Assembly (NCBI RefSeq): GCF_900188275.1
Contig: NZ_FZNY01000001.1
Span: 1,116,001-1,180,000 of the forward strand
Direction of reading: 5' to 3'
Source: Dokdonia pacifica
Lineage (GTDB): Bacteria > Bacteroidota > Bacteroidia > Flavobacteriales > Flavobacteriaceae
DNA length: 64,000 bases
Shown here piece by piece: positions 8,615 to 16,586 of this stretch. The position numbers and the translations under genes are program-made. Position 1 is the stretch's first letter, and every line of letters starts with the position of its first letter. The notes under the pieces are model-generated. The model worked only from the letters and a program-made list of their open reading frames with translations. It was not told the origin of the DNA and made no database searches.

Positions 8615-9046
8615 TTAACAATGTGATATTTTATCTACTCTTCGCTGATGACGTCCTCCTTCAAAATCTGTCGTTAAAAAAGTTTTTACCATTTCTAATG
8701 CTTGATTTTCTGAAGTATATCTAGCTGGAATACTAATCACATTTGCATCATTATGTTGTCTTGCTAATGCAGCTATTTCTTTCATCCAGCAAAGTGCAGC
8801 ACGTACATTTTTATGCTTATTAACGCTCATCGCAATACCATTACCACTACCACAAATTACAATCCCAAAATCTACAACTCCATTTTCAACATCTTTAGCA
8901 ACTAAATGTCCAAAATCTGGATAATCTACACTATCTGTAGTATCAGTTCCATAATTTGTTACTTCATGGCCTTCACTTTCTAGATACTTTACAATAGTAT
9001 GTTTGTAATCTGGACCTGCGTGATCATTTCCTATGGCAATTTTCAT
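8615..9046 (-). CDS. rpiB: ribose 5-phosphate isomerase B
   Basis: Interconverts ribose 5-phosphate and ribulose 5-phosphate in the pentose phosphate pathway. The 143-aa length is typical. Family motifs are seen: AIGNDHAG at the N-terminus, the DYPDFG segment, the catalytic-loop motif ICGSGNGIAMSVNKH, and RAALCW. A -7 box lies at 9069-9076 on the minus strand. It is transcribed away from a long AT-rich gap that contains the candidate replication origin. Confidence 0.96.
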   Translation of the reverse strand: MKIAIGNDHAGPDYKHTIVKYLESEGHEVTNYGTDTTDSVDYPDFGHLVAKDVENGVVDFGIVICGSGNGIAMSVNKHKNVRAALCWMKEIAALARQHNDANVISIPARYTSENQALEMVKTFLTTDFEGGRHQRRVDKISHC

Positions 9047-9068
9047 GAGTCTGCTGTATTAGTTTCTA

Positions 9069-9076
9069 CAAATTTA
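9069..9076 (-). promoter_or_regulatory. Bacteroidota -7 box for rpiB
   Basis: The minus strand reads TAAATTTG (TAnnTTTG), 22 bp upstream of the rpiB start codon. Confidence 0.45.
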
Positions 9077-9097
9077 TATAAACTCTAGGTTTATAGC

Positions 9098-9119
9098 ATA
9101 CGCTTTCGCGAAAGCGTAT
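9098..9119. repeat. palindromic repeat (22 bp), intergenic
   Basis: Perfect palindrome extended by one A/T pair on each side of the 20-bp form; core at 9102-9115. It lies between rpiB and the DnaA-box-like cluster. Confidence 0.95.
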
Positions 9120-9663
9120 ATACTTTTAATAAACAATAACAACTACTTCTAGTTAAATACCTAATACTTGTTTATAAGCTGTGAATAGCTTTTGTCAATA
9201 ACTTTTAAAATTTATTAATAACTGAAATTGGATACTACCATTTTTTTTACAATACAGGCTCTATAAGAATCTCACAACTTTTTATTTGATTAGTTTTTAT
9301 CAATTATATCAGTCGTTTTTCATCCAATATTTAATAACTAACAAGCTAAATTATCTTCAAATTGTTGTCAATTATGGTTTTCAACAATTGTGAATAGCTA
9401 TTTCTAAAACTCCTATTTTCAAGAGATATAGGGTATATATTACTTTTCATAAATAGTGAATAACTCATAGTAAGTGACAAATCAAAAAAAATGATCAAAA
9501 AGTTATACCGCTATTCACATCCTATTATAATCATCATATTTTTTTAAATTTTTAAAGAAAAAGAAAAGATAATTATATAGTATGTTGATAACTGATTTTA
9601 TTTAAAACTAAAAAAATGAAATGTGATTTTGAATAAAAAGAAAACTAGAATAGCTGGTTAATT
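9120..9663. other. candidate replication origin: AT-rich gap with DnaA-box-like 9-mers
   Basis: No gene is seen in this stretch. It contains three identical 9-mers resembling DnaA boxes (consensus TTATNCACA): TGTGAATAG at 9180-9188 and 9389-9397, and its reverse complement CTATTCACA at 9511-9519. Weaker relatives are TGTCAATAA at 9193-9201, AGTGAATAA at 9455-9463 and TGTTGATAA at 9583-9591. Long A/T runs lie between and after them (for example 9537-9580), as expected of an unwinding element. dnaA is not in the window, which is compatible with Bacteroidota where oriC and dnaA are often apart. The call is inference from motif clustering; gene orientation around it gives no clear support. Confidence 0.45.
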
Positions 9664-9828
9664 TTAACTAGCGATATTTTCTATTTGAGAAGAAGAAGAA
9701 GGGGTAGAAGTATGGTTACCGTCTTCATTAAAAGAATTATTAATATAAACCCCAATAACAACGAGTCCCAATAAAAATATTAGGATAAAAAGGACAGTGG
9801 TTTTATTTAATTTTTTAATAGAAGTCAT
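9664..9828 (-). CDS. small single-pass membrane protein, hypothetical
   Basis: A 54-aa reading frame starting MTSIKKLNKTTV. It has a basic N-terminus, one strong transmembrane helix (VLFILIFLLGLVVIGVYI) and a polar Ser-rich tail ending NIAS. The pattern of basic residues, helix and acidic/polar tail looks like a real small protein rather than chance. It lies between the candidate origin and the T9SS propeller gene, transcribed toward the origin. No family is recognised. Confidence 0.5.
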   Translation of the reverse strand: MTSIKKLNKTTVLFILIFLLGLVVIGVYINNSFNEDGNHTSTPSSSSQIENIAS

Positions 9829-10011
9829 GACTAGTGTCTTAGTAAAGACGCAACTTTTTACTAATTGTTACACTAAATTTAAGTTTTTTTTAAGAATTAC
9901 ACCATTTTTGTTTAATTGAATTGTATTATTTTATTGTTAAATAGATATTTAATTAAACATTTTTTTATTAATAGTAAATATTTCCGTTCTTTACAAAAAC
10001 ATAATGGTAAA

Positions 10012-11481
10012 ATGAAATTTCCATTACTTTTTATTCTCATTCCTTTTGTAGCCTTTGGACAAATTCAAATAGGTCAAACTATTGATGGAGAAGCCGAAGG
10101 TGATCTTTTTGGAACTAATGTTAGTATTTCTTCTGATGGAAATGTTATAGCTATTGGTGCATTTGATAATGATGGGAATGGCATTAACTCAGGTCACGTA
10201 CGTATTTATGAAAACCAAGGAGGTACTTGGACACAAATAGGTCAAGATATTGATGGAGAAGCAATTGGTGATCTTTCTGGAACAAGTGTAAGTCTTTCTT
10301 GTAATGGAAGAATTGTTGCTATTGGAGCAAGTAATAACAATAATAATAAAGGTCACGTACGTATTTATCAAAACAATAATAACTCCTGGACTCAGATAGG
10401 TCAAGATATTGATGGTAGTGCTGCACAACGATTTTTTGGAAGAAGTGTAAGTCTTTCTTGTGATGGCAATACAGTGGCTATAGGTTCAAATATAAACATT
10501 GCAAATAATCCTGTTTCTGGACAAGTAGGCGTTTACAGAAATCAAAATAATAATTGGGTTAGAATAGGAAACAATATAAACGATGCAGTTTCTGCTAATG
10601 TATTAGGAACTGTGGTTAGTCTTTCTGACAATGGAAGTACAGTTGCTATAGGGACTCCTTTTGATGTTGGTGATGGTGTTTTATCTGGTAATGTTAGAGT
10701 ATTTAAAAATCAAGGAGAATCATGGGTTCAAATTGGTAATGATATTACCAGTGAAATGGTAGGTGATCAATTTGGTAGAGAATTAAGTCTTTCTGGAGAT
10801 GGTACTGTAATTGCAATATCTTCTTTGGTTGATGGTGTAGATGAAAATAACCAAATAGGTGAAGTAAGGATTTATAAAGATGAAGGAGTAAATTGGGAAC
10901 AAATAGGAACAAATATTGTTGGTGAAATGCCTGGTGACCAATTTGGTAGAGGATTGAGTTTATCTACCAATGGAAATATTGTTGCTATAGGCGCAAGGCT
11001 TAATGATAACGATAATGGGATTTCTTCAGGACATGTACGTGTGTTCCAATTTCAGAATGATCTTTGGAGACAAATAGGAAATGATATAGATGGTGAGATG
11101 CCAGGTGATCAATCTGGTATTAGTGTTAGTCTTTCTGATAATGGTAGTATTGTTGCTATAGGTTCAAACTTGAGTAATGGAGGCAAAGGACATGTACGTA
11201 TTTTTGACCTTAGTGATACCTTATTAACTGTAAAAGAAGAACAATCTATTACTTCTCGATTTAAGCTATTTCCAAATCCTGCACCTTCTAATGTTACTAT
11301 TGAATTACCAGAAGAGCAAGCTATTGTTATTCAAGATATCACAATGTATAATAGTTTAGGACAACGTGTATTATCTACAAATGAAACTATTATAAATACA
11401 TCACAATTTCCAAAAGGAATTTACATCGTTCAAATTCGTACAGCTGAAGGAATTGCTTCTAAAAAACTCATTGTAGATTAA
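10012..11481 (+). CDS. T9SS-exported seven-bladed beta-propeller protein
   Basis: A secreted protein of 489 aa. The start is set at the ATG at 10012, which opens a clean signal peptide (KFPLLFILIPFVAFGQ); the open frame extends upstream only through AT-rich non-coding sequence. The mature part has seven repeats of about 50-57 residues. Each runs GxDIDGE..GD.FG.SVSLS.DG..VAIG....G.VRIY.N....W.QI, consistent with an FG-GAP/Kelch-like seven-bladed propeller. The C-terminal 80 residues are a T9SS type A sorting domain (FKLFPNPAPSNVTI ... GIYIVQI). It is probably delivered to the cell surface or released; the ligand is unknown. It is not in an obvious operon. Confidence 0.85.
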   Translation: MKFPLLFILIPFVAFGQIQIGQTIDGEAEGDLFGTNVSISSDGNVIAIGAFDNDGNGINSGHVRIYENQGGTWTQIGQDIDGEAIGDLSGTSVSLSCNGRIVAIGASNNNNNKGHVRIYQNNNNSWTQIGQDIDGSAAQRFFGRSVSLSCDGNTVAIGSNINIANNPVSGQVGVYRNQNNNWVRIGNNINDAVSANVLGTVVSLSDNGSTVAIGTPFDVGDGVLSGNVRVFKNQGESWVQIGNDITSEMVGDQFGRELSLSGDGTVIAISSLVDGVDENNQIGEVRIYKDEGVNWEQIGTNIVGEMPGDQFGRGLSLSTNGNIVAIGARLNDNDNGISSGHVRVFQFQNDLWRQIGNDIDGEMPGDQSGISVSLSDNGSIVAIGSNLSNGGKGHVRIFDLSDTLLTVKEEQSITSRFKLFPNPAPSNVTIELPEEQAIVIQDITMYNSLGQRVLSTNETIINTSQFPKGIYIVQIRTAEGIASKKLIVD

Positions 11482-11810
11482 GTATTTATTTCTGATAAAT
11501 GATGTTACTTTAACAAACTCATTATTTTTTTACTAAAATTTAAAGTACTTATATTACTTTGATATTCTTCAGAAATAAGATTAAAAAAACATTCATTTAA
11601 TCTTAAAATAAATCTATAAATATTCCATTTAATATTTAAAACGTAGCTTTGCAGTAATCTTAATGAATTTATATTAATGAATTCATTCTATTTTATAGAC
11701 TTCACAGTACATACGCATTTATCCTCCAAAATGCATTACAATACATTCATTAAGCAAAAAATAAATACATTTCTATATATGATAGAAATACAATATGATT
11801 ACAATTTTAA
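11482..11810. other. 329-bp intergenic region upstream of rnr
   Basis: No reading frame of interest. It contains a TAnnTTTG box (TAGCTTTG, 11644-11651) and two copies of TTAATGAATT close together (about 11660-11684), followed by a GAATTC-centred inverted repeat. If the box is used, the rnr mRNA would have a leader of about 150 nt. No recognisable riboswitch is seen. Confidence 0.4.
11644..11651 (+). promoter_or_regulatory. possible -7 box for rnr
   Basis: TAGCTTTG matches TAnnTTTG and lies 159 bp before the rnr ATG, implying a long untranslated leader. Confidence 0.35.
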
Positions 11811-14003
11811 ATGACTAGAAAGAAACGCAGACGCAGTTCTGCAAAGATTAATAACCTCACAGAAAGGATCATGCGTATCCTTAAAGAAGACCACCATAAA
11901 ACTTTTAATTACAAGCAAATATGTGCAAAACTCGATATAACAGATACGAGTAGTCGCAATATGGTAATTAAAAGATTAGGGCAATTAAAAGCCAAAGGTC
12001 AAATTATAGAACCCGAAAGAGGGAAATACCAGCTCACGCCTAATCGTAACTACCATATCGGAATCCTAGATGTTTCTGGAAAAGGTGGTGGATATGTGAT
12101 GGTAGAAAATATGGAACAAGATATTTATGTTCCTCCGCATCACTTAAATAAAGCATTACATGGTGATGAAGTAGAAGTATACGTATATAAACAACGCCGA
12201 AGTAGAAAACACGAAGGCGAAATTGTTAAGATTATACAACGAAAAACAGAAGAATTTGTAGGTGTTATAGAAATCCAGAAAAAATTTGCTTTTGTACATA
12301 CATCAGAAAGTAATAAAATGTATACAGATGTATTTGTACCTCTTAAAAAAATAGGAAAAGCAACACATGGTGATAAAGTACTTGTAAAGCTAGAAGACTG
12401 GCCAGATAAAGCAGAATCTCCTTTTGGAAAAGTTACTAAAGTACTAGGAAAACCTGGAGAACATAATACAGAGATTCATTCTATTTTAGCACAGTATGGA
12501 CTCCCATATGAATTTCCTAAAGAAGTAGAAGACTATGCAAATAAGATAGATACTTCTATTAAAAAAGAAGAAATTGCAAAGCGTCGTGATATGCGAGATA
12601 TTCTCACATTTACGATAGATCCTAAGGATGCTAAAGATTTTGATGATGCATTAAGTTTTCAAAAATTAGAAAATGGAAATTATGAGATAGGTATTCATAT
12701 AGCCGATGTAAGTCACTATTTAGTACCAGGAACCTTACTAGATGATGAAGCCTATGAACGTGCTACCTCTGTATATTTAGTAGATAGAGTAGTACCTATG
12801 CTTCCTGAAATTTTAAGTAATGGTGCTTGTTCCTTACGACCTCATGAAGAAAAATATACCTTCTCTGCAGTGTTTGAAATGGATCCCGCTTCCGCGAAAA
12901 TACATAACCAATGGTTTGGACGTACAGTCACTTATAGCGATGCACGTTTTGCTTATGAAGAAGCACAAGCTATTATAGAATCAAAAAGCAATCAAATTCC
13001 TGCTGAAGTATCTTTAACTGGAAAAACGTATACCGTAGATGATGCATTAGTAGAAGCTACACTAGAATTAGATAGACTTGCTAAACTCATGCGTAAACAA
13101 CGTATGAAAGATGGTGCTATCTCTTTTGATAAAGTAGAAGTAAAATTCAATTTAGATAAAGACGCAAATCCAACAGGAGTATTCTTTAAAACTTCAAAAG
13201 ATGCAAATAAACTTATAGAAGAGTTTATGCTTTTAGCAAATCGTAAAGTATCTGAGTTTATTGGTAAAAAGACACCAAAACATACTTTTGTATATCGTAT
13301 CCATGACGAACCTGATGATGAGAAATTAGCAGCCTTAGAGAAGGTAGTAAGTAATTTTGGATACAAGCTTAACCTTAAAGATAAAAAGAGCATTACAAGC
13401 TCTTTAAATAACCTACTCGTAGACGTACAAGGTAAGAAAGAACAAAATATGGTAGATACCCTTGCGGTACGTACCATGTCTAAAGCTGTATATTCTACAG
13501 AAAATATAGGTCATTACGGACTTGCATTTGATTATTATTCTCATTTTACGTCTCCGATACGTCGTTATCCAGATGTAATGGTACATCGTCTTTTACAACA
13601 CTATTTAGATGGTGGTAAATCGGCGAGTGAAGAGGAGTATGAAGAAAAATGTAAACATTCTAGTGCCATGGAACAGCTGGCAACCAATTCTGAACGTGAT
13701 AGCATTAAGTATATGCAAGTCAAGTTTATGCAAGATCATAAAGATGAAGAATTCTTAGGTGTGATTTCTGGTGTAACAGAATGGGGTATCTATGTAGAAA
13801 TTATTTCTAATAAATGTGAAGGAATGGTTCGTTTACGTGATATTAAAGACGATCATTATGAGTTTGATCAAGATACCTATTCTATTATTGGACAACATAC
13901 AAAAAACCAAATCACTTTAGGTGACGAAGTAGTTGTGAAAGTAAAAGAAGCCGATCTTGTGAAGAAACATCTTGATTTCCATTTAATAGGAGTGAAGGAA
14001 TAA
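11811..14003 (+). CDS. rnr: ribonuclease R
   Basis: A 3'-5' exoribonuclease of the RNase II/RNB family (730 aa) that degrades structured RNA and takes part in RNA quality control. Domains in order: an N-terminal winged-helix region (about residues 10-70), cold-shock domains, the RNB catalytic domain with the Asp-rich motif DPKDAKDFDDALS and later HFTSPIRRYPDVMVHR, and a C-terminal S1 domain (FLGVISGVTEWGIYVEI). Length and order match Bacteroidota RNase R. A decayed palindromic repeat (11 of 14 bases) lies at 12888-12901. The gene stands alone with a long 5' gap. Confidence 0.97.
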   Translation: MTRKKRRRSSAKINNLTERIMRILKEDHHKTFNYKQICAKLDITDTSSRNMVIKRLGQLKAKGQIIEPERGKYQLTPNRNYHIGILDVSGKGGGYVMVENMEQDIYVPPHHLNKALHGDEVEVYVYKQRRSRKHEGEIVKIIQRKTEEFVGVIEIQKKFAFVHTSESNKMYTDVFVPLKKIGKATHGDKVLVKLEDWPDKAESPFGKVTKVLGKPGEHNTEIHSILAQYGLPYEFPKEVEDYANKIDTSIKKEEIAKRRDMRDILTFTIDPKDAKDFDDALSFQKLENGNYEIGIHIADVSHYLVPGTLLDDEAYERATSVYLVDRVVPMLPEILSNGACSLRPHEEKYTFSAVFEMDPASAKIHNQWFGRTVTYSDARFAYEEAQAIIESKSNQIPAEVSLTGKTYTVDDALVEATLELDRLAKLMRKQRMKDGAISFDKVEVKFNLDKDANPTGVFFKTSKDANKLIEEFMLLANRKVSEFIGKKTPKHTFVYRIHDEPDDEKLAALEKVVSNFGYKLNLKDKKSITSSLNNLLVDVQGKKEQNMVDTLAVRTMSKAVYSTENIGHYGLAFDYYSHFTSPIRRYPDVMVHRLLQHYLDGGKSASEEEYEEKCKHSSAMEQLATNSERDSIKYMQVKFMQDHKDEEFLGVISGVTEWGIYVEIISNKCEGMVRLRDIKDDHYEFDQDTYSIIGQHTKNQITLGDEVVVKVKEADLVKKHLDFHLIGVKE

Positions 14004-14097
14004 TACCAACGTCAATCTGAACTCGTTTCAGGTTCTTATCACATTGAAAATTTCTATAGTAAGATTCTGATATTACGTTATAAATGTGGTTTAAATA

Positions 14098-14121
14098 TAT
14101 ACGCTTTCGCGAAAGCGTATA
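14098..14121. repeat. palindromic repeat (24 bp), intergenic
   Basis: The longest perfect copy in the window: the 20-bp palindrome plus two further paired bases on each side. Core at 14103-14116, 94 bp after the rnr stop codon. Confidence 0.95.
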
Positions 14122-14189
14122 CATCTATAAAATCACATTGATTTTTAGTTAATAGCTGTCAAAGAATATTATAGTACCTTAGTGTATCT

Positions 14190-15110
14190 ATGAAAAAAAC
14201 ATTCACCTATACAGTTTTATTTTTCTATAGTATTCTTAGTCTTTCTCAAAATGTGGTGATAGATAAACCTCCAGCGTGGGATGATTCGGGATATGTATCT
14301 ATTATTACTTCAGAAGGTACAGACGGGATGGGTGTGTATGCAGCAGATAAGTTTATACTGGATACTGAAATTGTTTTAGGAGAGTTAGATGTTTTTGGTG
14401 TCAATGTAAATATGCCTGTAGACGAAGTACTTTCTAGTATTAATGTGTTTATTTATGCAGATATAGGAGGTGTTCCTAATGGAGATCCTTCCATAGAAGG
14501 ATCAGAAATTATAGGTTTAACAAATATTACAGAAGATTTATTTACCTATGAAGAGCTTATTATTGGACAACCCGTCGTTAATTTTTTAGCTATTCAATTA
14601 ACAGCTGCAAATGGAGGAAACCAAATTACACTGCCGCCCGGTAAATATTGGCTTTGCTTTTTTCCTACTATTACTGGTGTAGGACCAAATTCTACATGGT
14701 TATGGACAGAATCTGATATGATAAATTTAGATGAAACTGTACCTATGGTTATAGATGCAGATGGTATTTTTGGATGGACCGATGGATGGCTTACTAATGC
14801 TGAAGCAATAGGAACAGATCTTACATCACTTTCTTTTCAATTAAGAGATGAAGAGGCATTACATATTGTAGATAAGGAATTACAAAACGTAAGTCTATAT
14901 CCTAATCCTGCAACAAATAGCATCTCTATTTCGGATATTGAAAAGCAGATTATTCATTCTATAAAAGTATATAGTACGTTAGGAGAAGTACTAATTACTC
15001 AACAAGATACTACTCAAATAGATGTCTCAAGACTTTCAAAAGGTGTGTATTACATAACCCTTGAAACGGTATCTGGAGCTACAAAAACAATGAAATTTAT
15101 AAAGAGTTGA
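14190..15110 (+). CDS. T9SS cargo protein, unknown function
   Basis: A 306-aa secreted protein with an N-terminal signal peptide (TYTVLFFYSILSLSQ), a roughly 200-residue beta-rich domain and a C-terminal T9SS type A sorting domain (SLYPNPATNSISI ... GVYYITLETVSG). The body resembles jelly-roll carbohydrate- or adhesin-like domains only in general character; I do not assign a family. It is convergent with the next gene (9 bp between stops). Confidence 0.8.
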   Translation: MKKTFTYTVLFFYSILSLSQNVVIDKPPAWDDSGYVSIITSEGTDGMGVYAADKFILDTEIVLGELDVFGVNVNMPVDEVLSSINVFIYADIGGVPNGDPSIEGSEIIGLTNITEDLFTYEELIIGQPVVNFLAIQLTAANGGNQITLPPGKYWLCFFPTITGVGPNSTWLWTESDMINLDETVPMVIDADGIFGWTDGWLTNAEAIGTDLTSLSFQLRDEEALHIVDKELQNVSLYPNPATNSISISDIEKQIIHSIKVYSTLGEVLITQQDTTQIDVSRLSKGVYYITLETVSGATKTMKFIKS

Positions 15111-15119
15111 TTTTTTGAA

Positions 15120-16223
15120 TTATTCTATGATTTCAAAACCTTCTAAAAAGGCATCAAAGCGATCTATGTTTTTAGCATAGGTTTCGGTGGTAGCATTAAA
15201 TAAAATGATACCGTAATAATTCTTGGTTTGAAAAGACACCTTTTTAGAATGATACATTTGCATACTTTTTAACATGTATTGCATTCTATAACTTTCTCCA
15301 TTAAAAGCACCGATATTAGAGAGTTCTTCTTTGAGTAGGAGCGTATAATTTCCATCGGATTCTCCTATTTTACCTCTAGGCATCACCTCATCATTAAAGG
15401 CCTTAAACGATTTGTAATTACTCTTGTTAGTAATATTAATAACCACGGCATTTTTGACATTATTTACATCAGGAAAACTAGCATACCATTGGGTTTCACT
15501 TTGAGAATCTATGACATTTAAGTAGTCAGGAACGATAAATTTAAAGTTGGCACCCTCATAATTAATTGAAATAGGATCTTCAGAGGTATGCATAATACGT
15601 TGTCTTAGAAAATTCATTGAGATGGTTGCCGGAAAGATGTCTACTGTTTCTGAAACGGTTTTGATATACGCAAGCTTATCTTCTTCATTTTCTGATGAGA
15701 ATAAAGGAAAACTTATGGTTGCCATTGTATCATTTACAATAAAACAAAGAATATAAATTTTTGAAAGATAATCTTCCTCTAGATTTACTTTAGATTCAGG
15801 AATTCCATAATTAAATAGATAAAAAAGCTTTCCTTCTTCATTCGTGAAAAACTCCTCAGAAGATGGGATTTCCATTTGTAATGCCTCCCTCATATTATTG
15901 ACTTCAGAGGCTTTGAAGGTGGTCAATACTGCCTTTTCTTCTTCAATACTTTTACCATTATGATAAGCGTCAGTGTCATACGGTGCATTGATAATATTAA
16001 TGATATAATCATTGGTTTTAAAAGCACCATTATCCATGTATTGTACGTCTTCCCCAGGAAACTTCATCGTATAAAAAATCTCATTATTGATATAATGATG
16101 CCCACCATCTCCTTTCATAAAATAGATTTCAGGAGCATTTTCTTCAGTAACTGATGTATCTTCTTGCGAAAAGATGGTAAAAGGAAGCACTAAAAAACAA
16201 AGAGTATAGATAAGAGTACGCAT
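15120..16223 (-). CDS. secreted protein, unknown function
   Basis: A 367-aa protein with a clear signal peptide (TLIYTLCFLVLPFTIFSQ) and no lipobox or T9SS tail, so probably periplasmic. The body alternates alpha and beta regions without motifs I recognise. It stands alone, convergent to the T9SS cargo gene. Its upstream region holds a REP-like element and a palindromic repeat. Confidence 0.75.
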   Translation of the reverse strand: MRTLIYTLCFLVLPFTIFSQEDTSVTEENAPEIYFMKGDGGHHYINNEIFYTMKFPGEDVQYMDNGAFKTNDYIINIINAPYDTDAYHNGKSIEEEKAVLTTFKASEVNNMREALQMEIPSSEEFFTNEEGKLFYLFNYGIPESKVNLEEDYLSKIYILCFIVNDTMATISFPLFSSENEEDKLAYIKTVSETVDIFPATISMNFLRQRIMHTSEDPISINYEGANFKFIVPDYLNVIDSQSETQWYASFPDVNNVKNAVVINITNKSNYKSFKAFNDEVMPRGKIGESDGNYTLLLKEELSNIGAFNGESYRMQYMLKSMQMYHSKKVSFQTKNYYGIILFNATTETYAKNIDRFDAFLEGFEIIE

Positions 16224-16397
16224 AAAAAGTAAAAATGATTTTTTGGAAGATACAAAAAAGGAAATTCCTCCTAGCTTTTATGTGGTGACTAAATGATTTC
16301 GAAGCATGAGTAATTGTATCGAAGTCACCTTACGTTTTTAAAAATAAAACACTACGCTATTTTATATACAAACCACTTCTATCCAATAACCAAATCA

Positions 16398-16428
16398 TTT
16401 CTCCCTTTGGGAGAAACAGGAATGAGGG
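16398..16428 (+). repeat. REP-like hairpin element, copy 1
   Basis: TTTCTCCCTTTGGGAGAAA forms a hairpin and is followed by a tail ending GGAATGAGGG. A related element with the same layout lies at 19162-19194, so the two bracket the aminopeptidase gene. Confidence 0.7.
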
Positions 16429-16483
16429 CTTTAAAAGAAAATTTAAACAGGTAGCAGTTGACATAAGAAAGTATAATTGCTAC

Positions 16484-16505
16484 ATACGCTTTCGCGAAAG
16501 CGTAT
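16484..16505. repeat. palindromic repeat (22 bp), intergenic
   Basis: Perfect palindrome with core at 16488-16501, 81 bp upstream of the aminopeptidase start codon. Confidence 0.95.
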
Positions 16506-16586
16506 AAATTATATAGCCTATCAATCCTAATTCCTATTTCAAAAAGACATCAAGATTTCCTTATCTTTCCCTATAAAAAACGATCT

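Larger units (their letters stand above)
16224..16586. other. 363-bp intergenic region with two repeat elements
   Basis: No gene. The gap separates two divergent genes and holds a REP-like hairpin element (16398-16428) and one copy of the palindrome (16484-16505). A near-match to the -7 box (TATCTTTC) lies shortly before the aminopeptidase start. Confidence 0.6.

Noticed and set aside
9916-10011. Upstream extension of the propeller protein from a TTG
   Set aside because: The 32 added residues are AT-rich filler without signal-peptide character, while the ATG at 10012 opens a clean signal peptide.
12888-12901. GCTTCCGCGAAAAT inside rnr
   Set aside because: Only 11 of 14 bases match the palindrome core; possibly a decayed copy but not distinguishable from chance.
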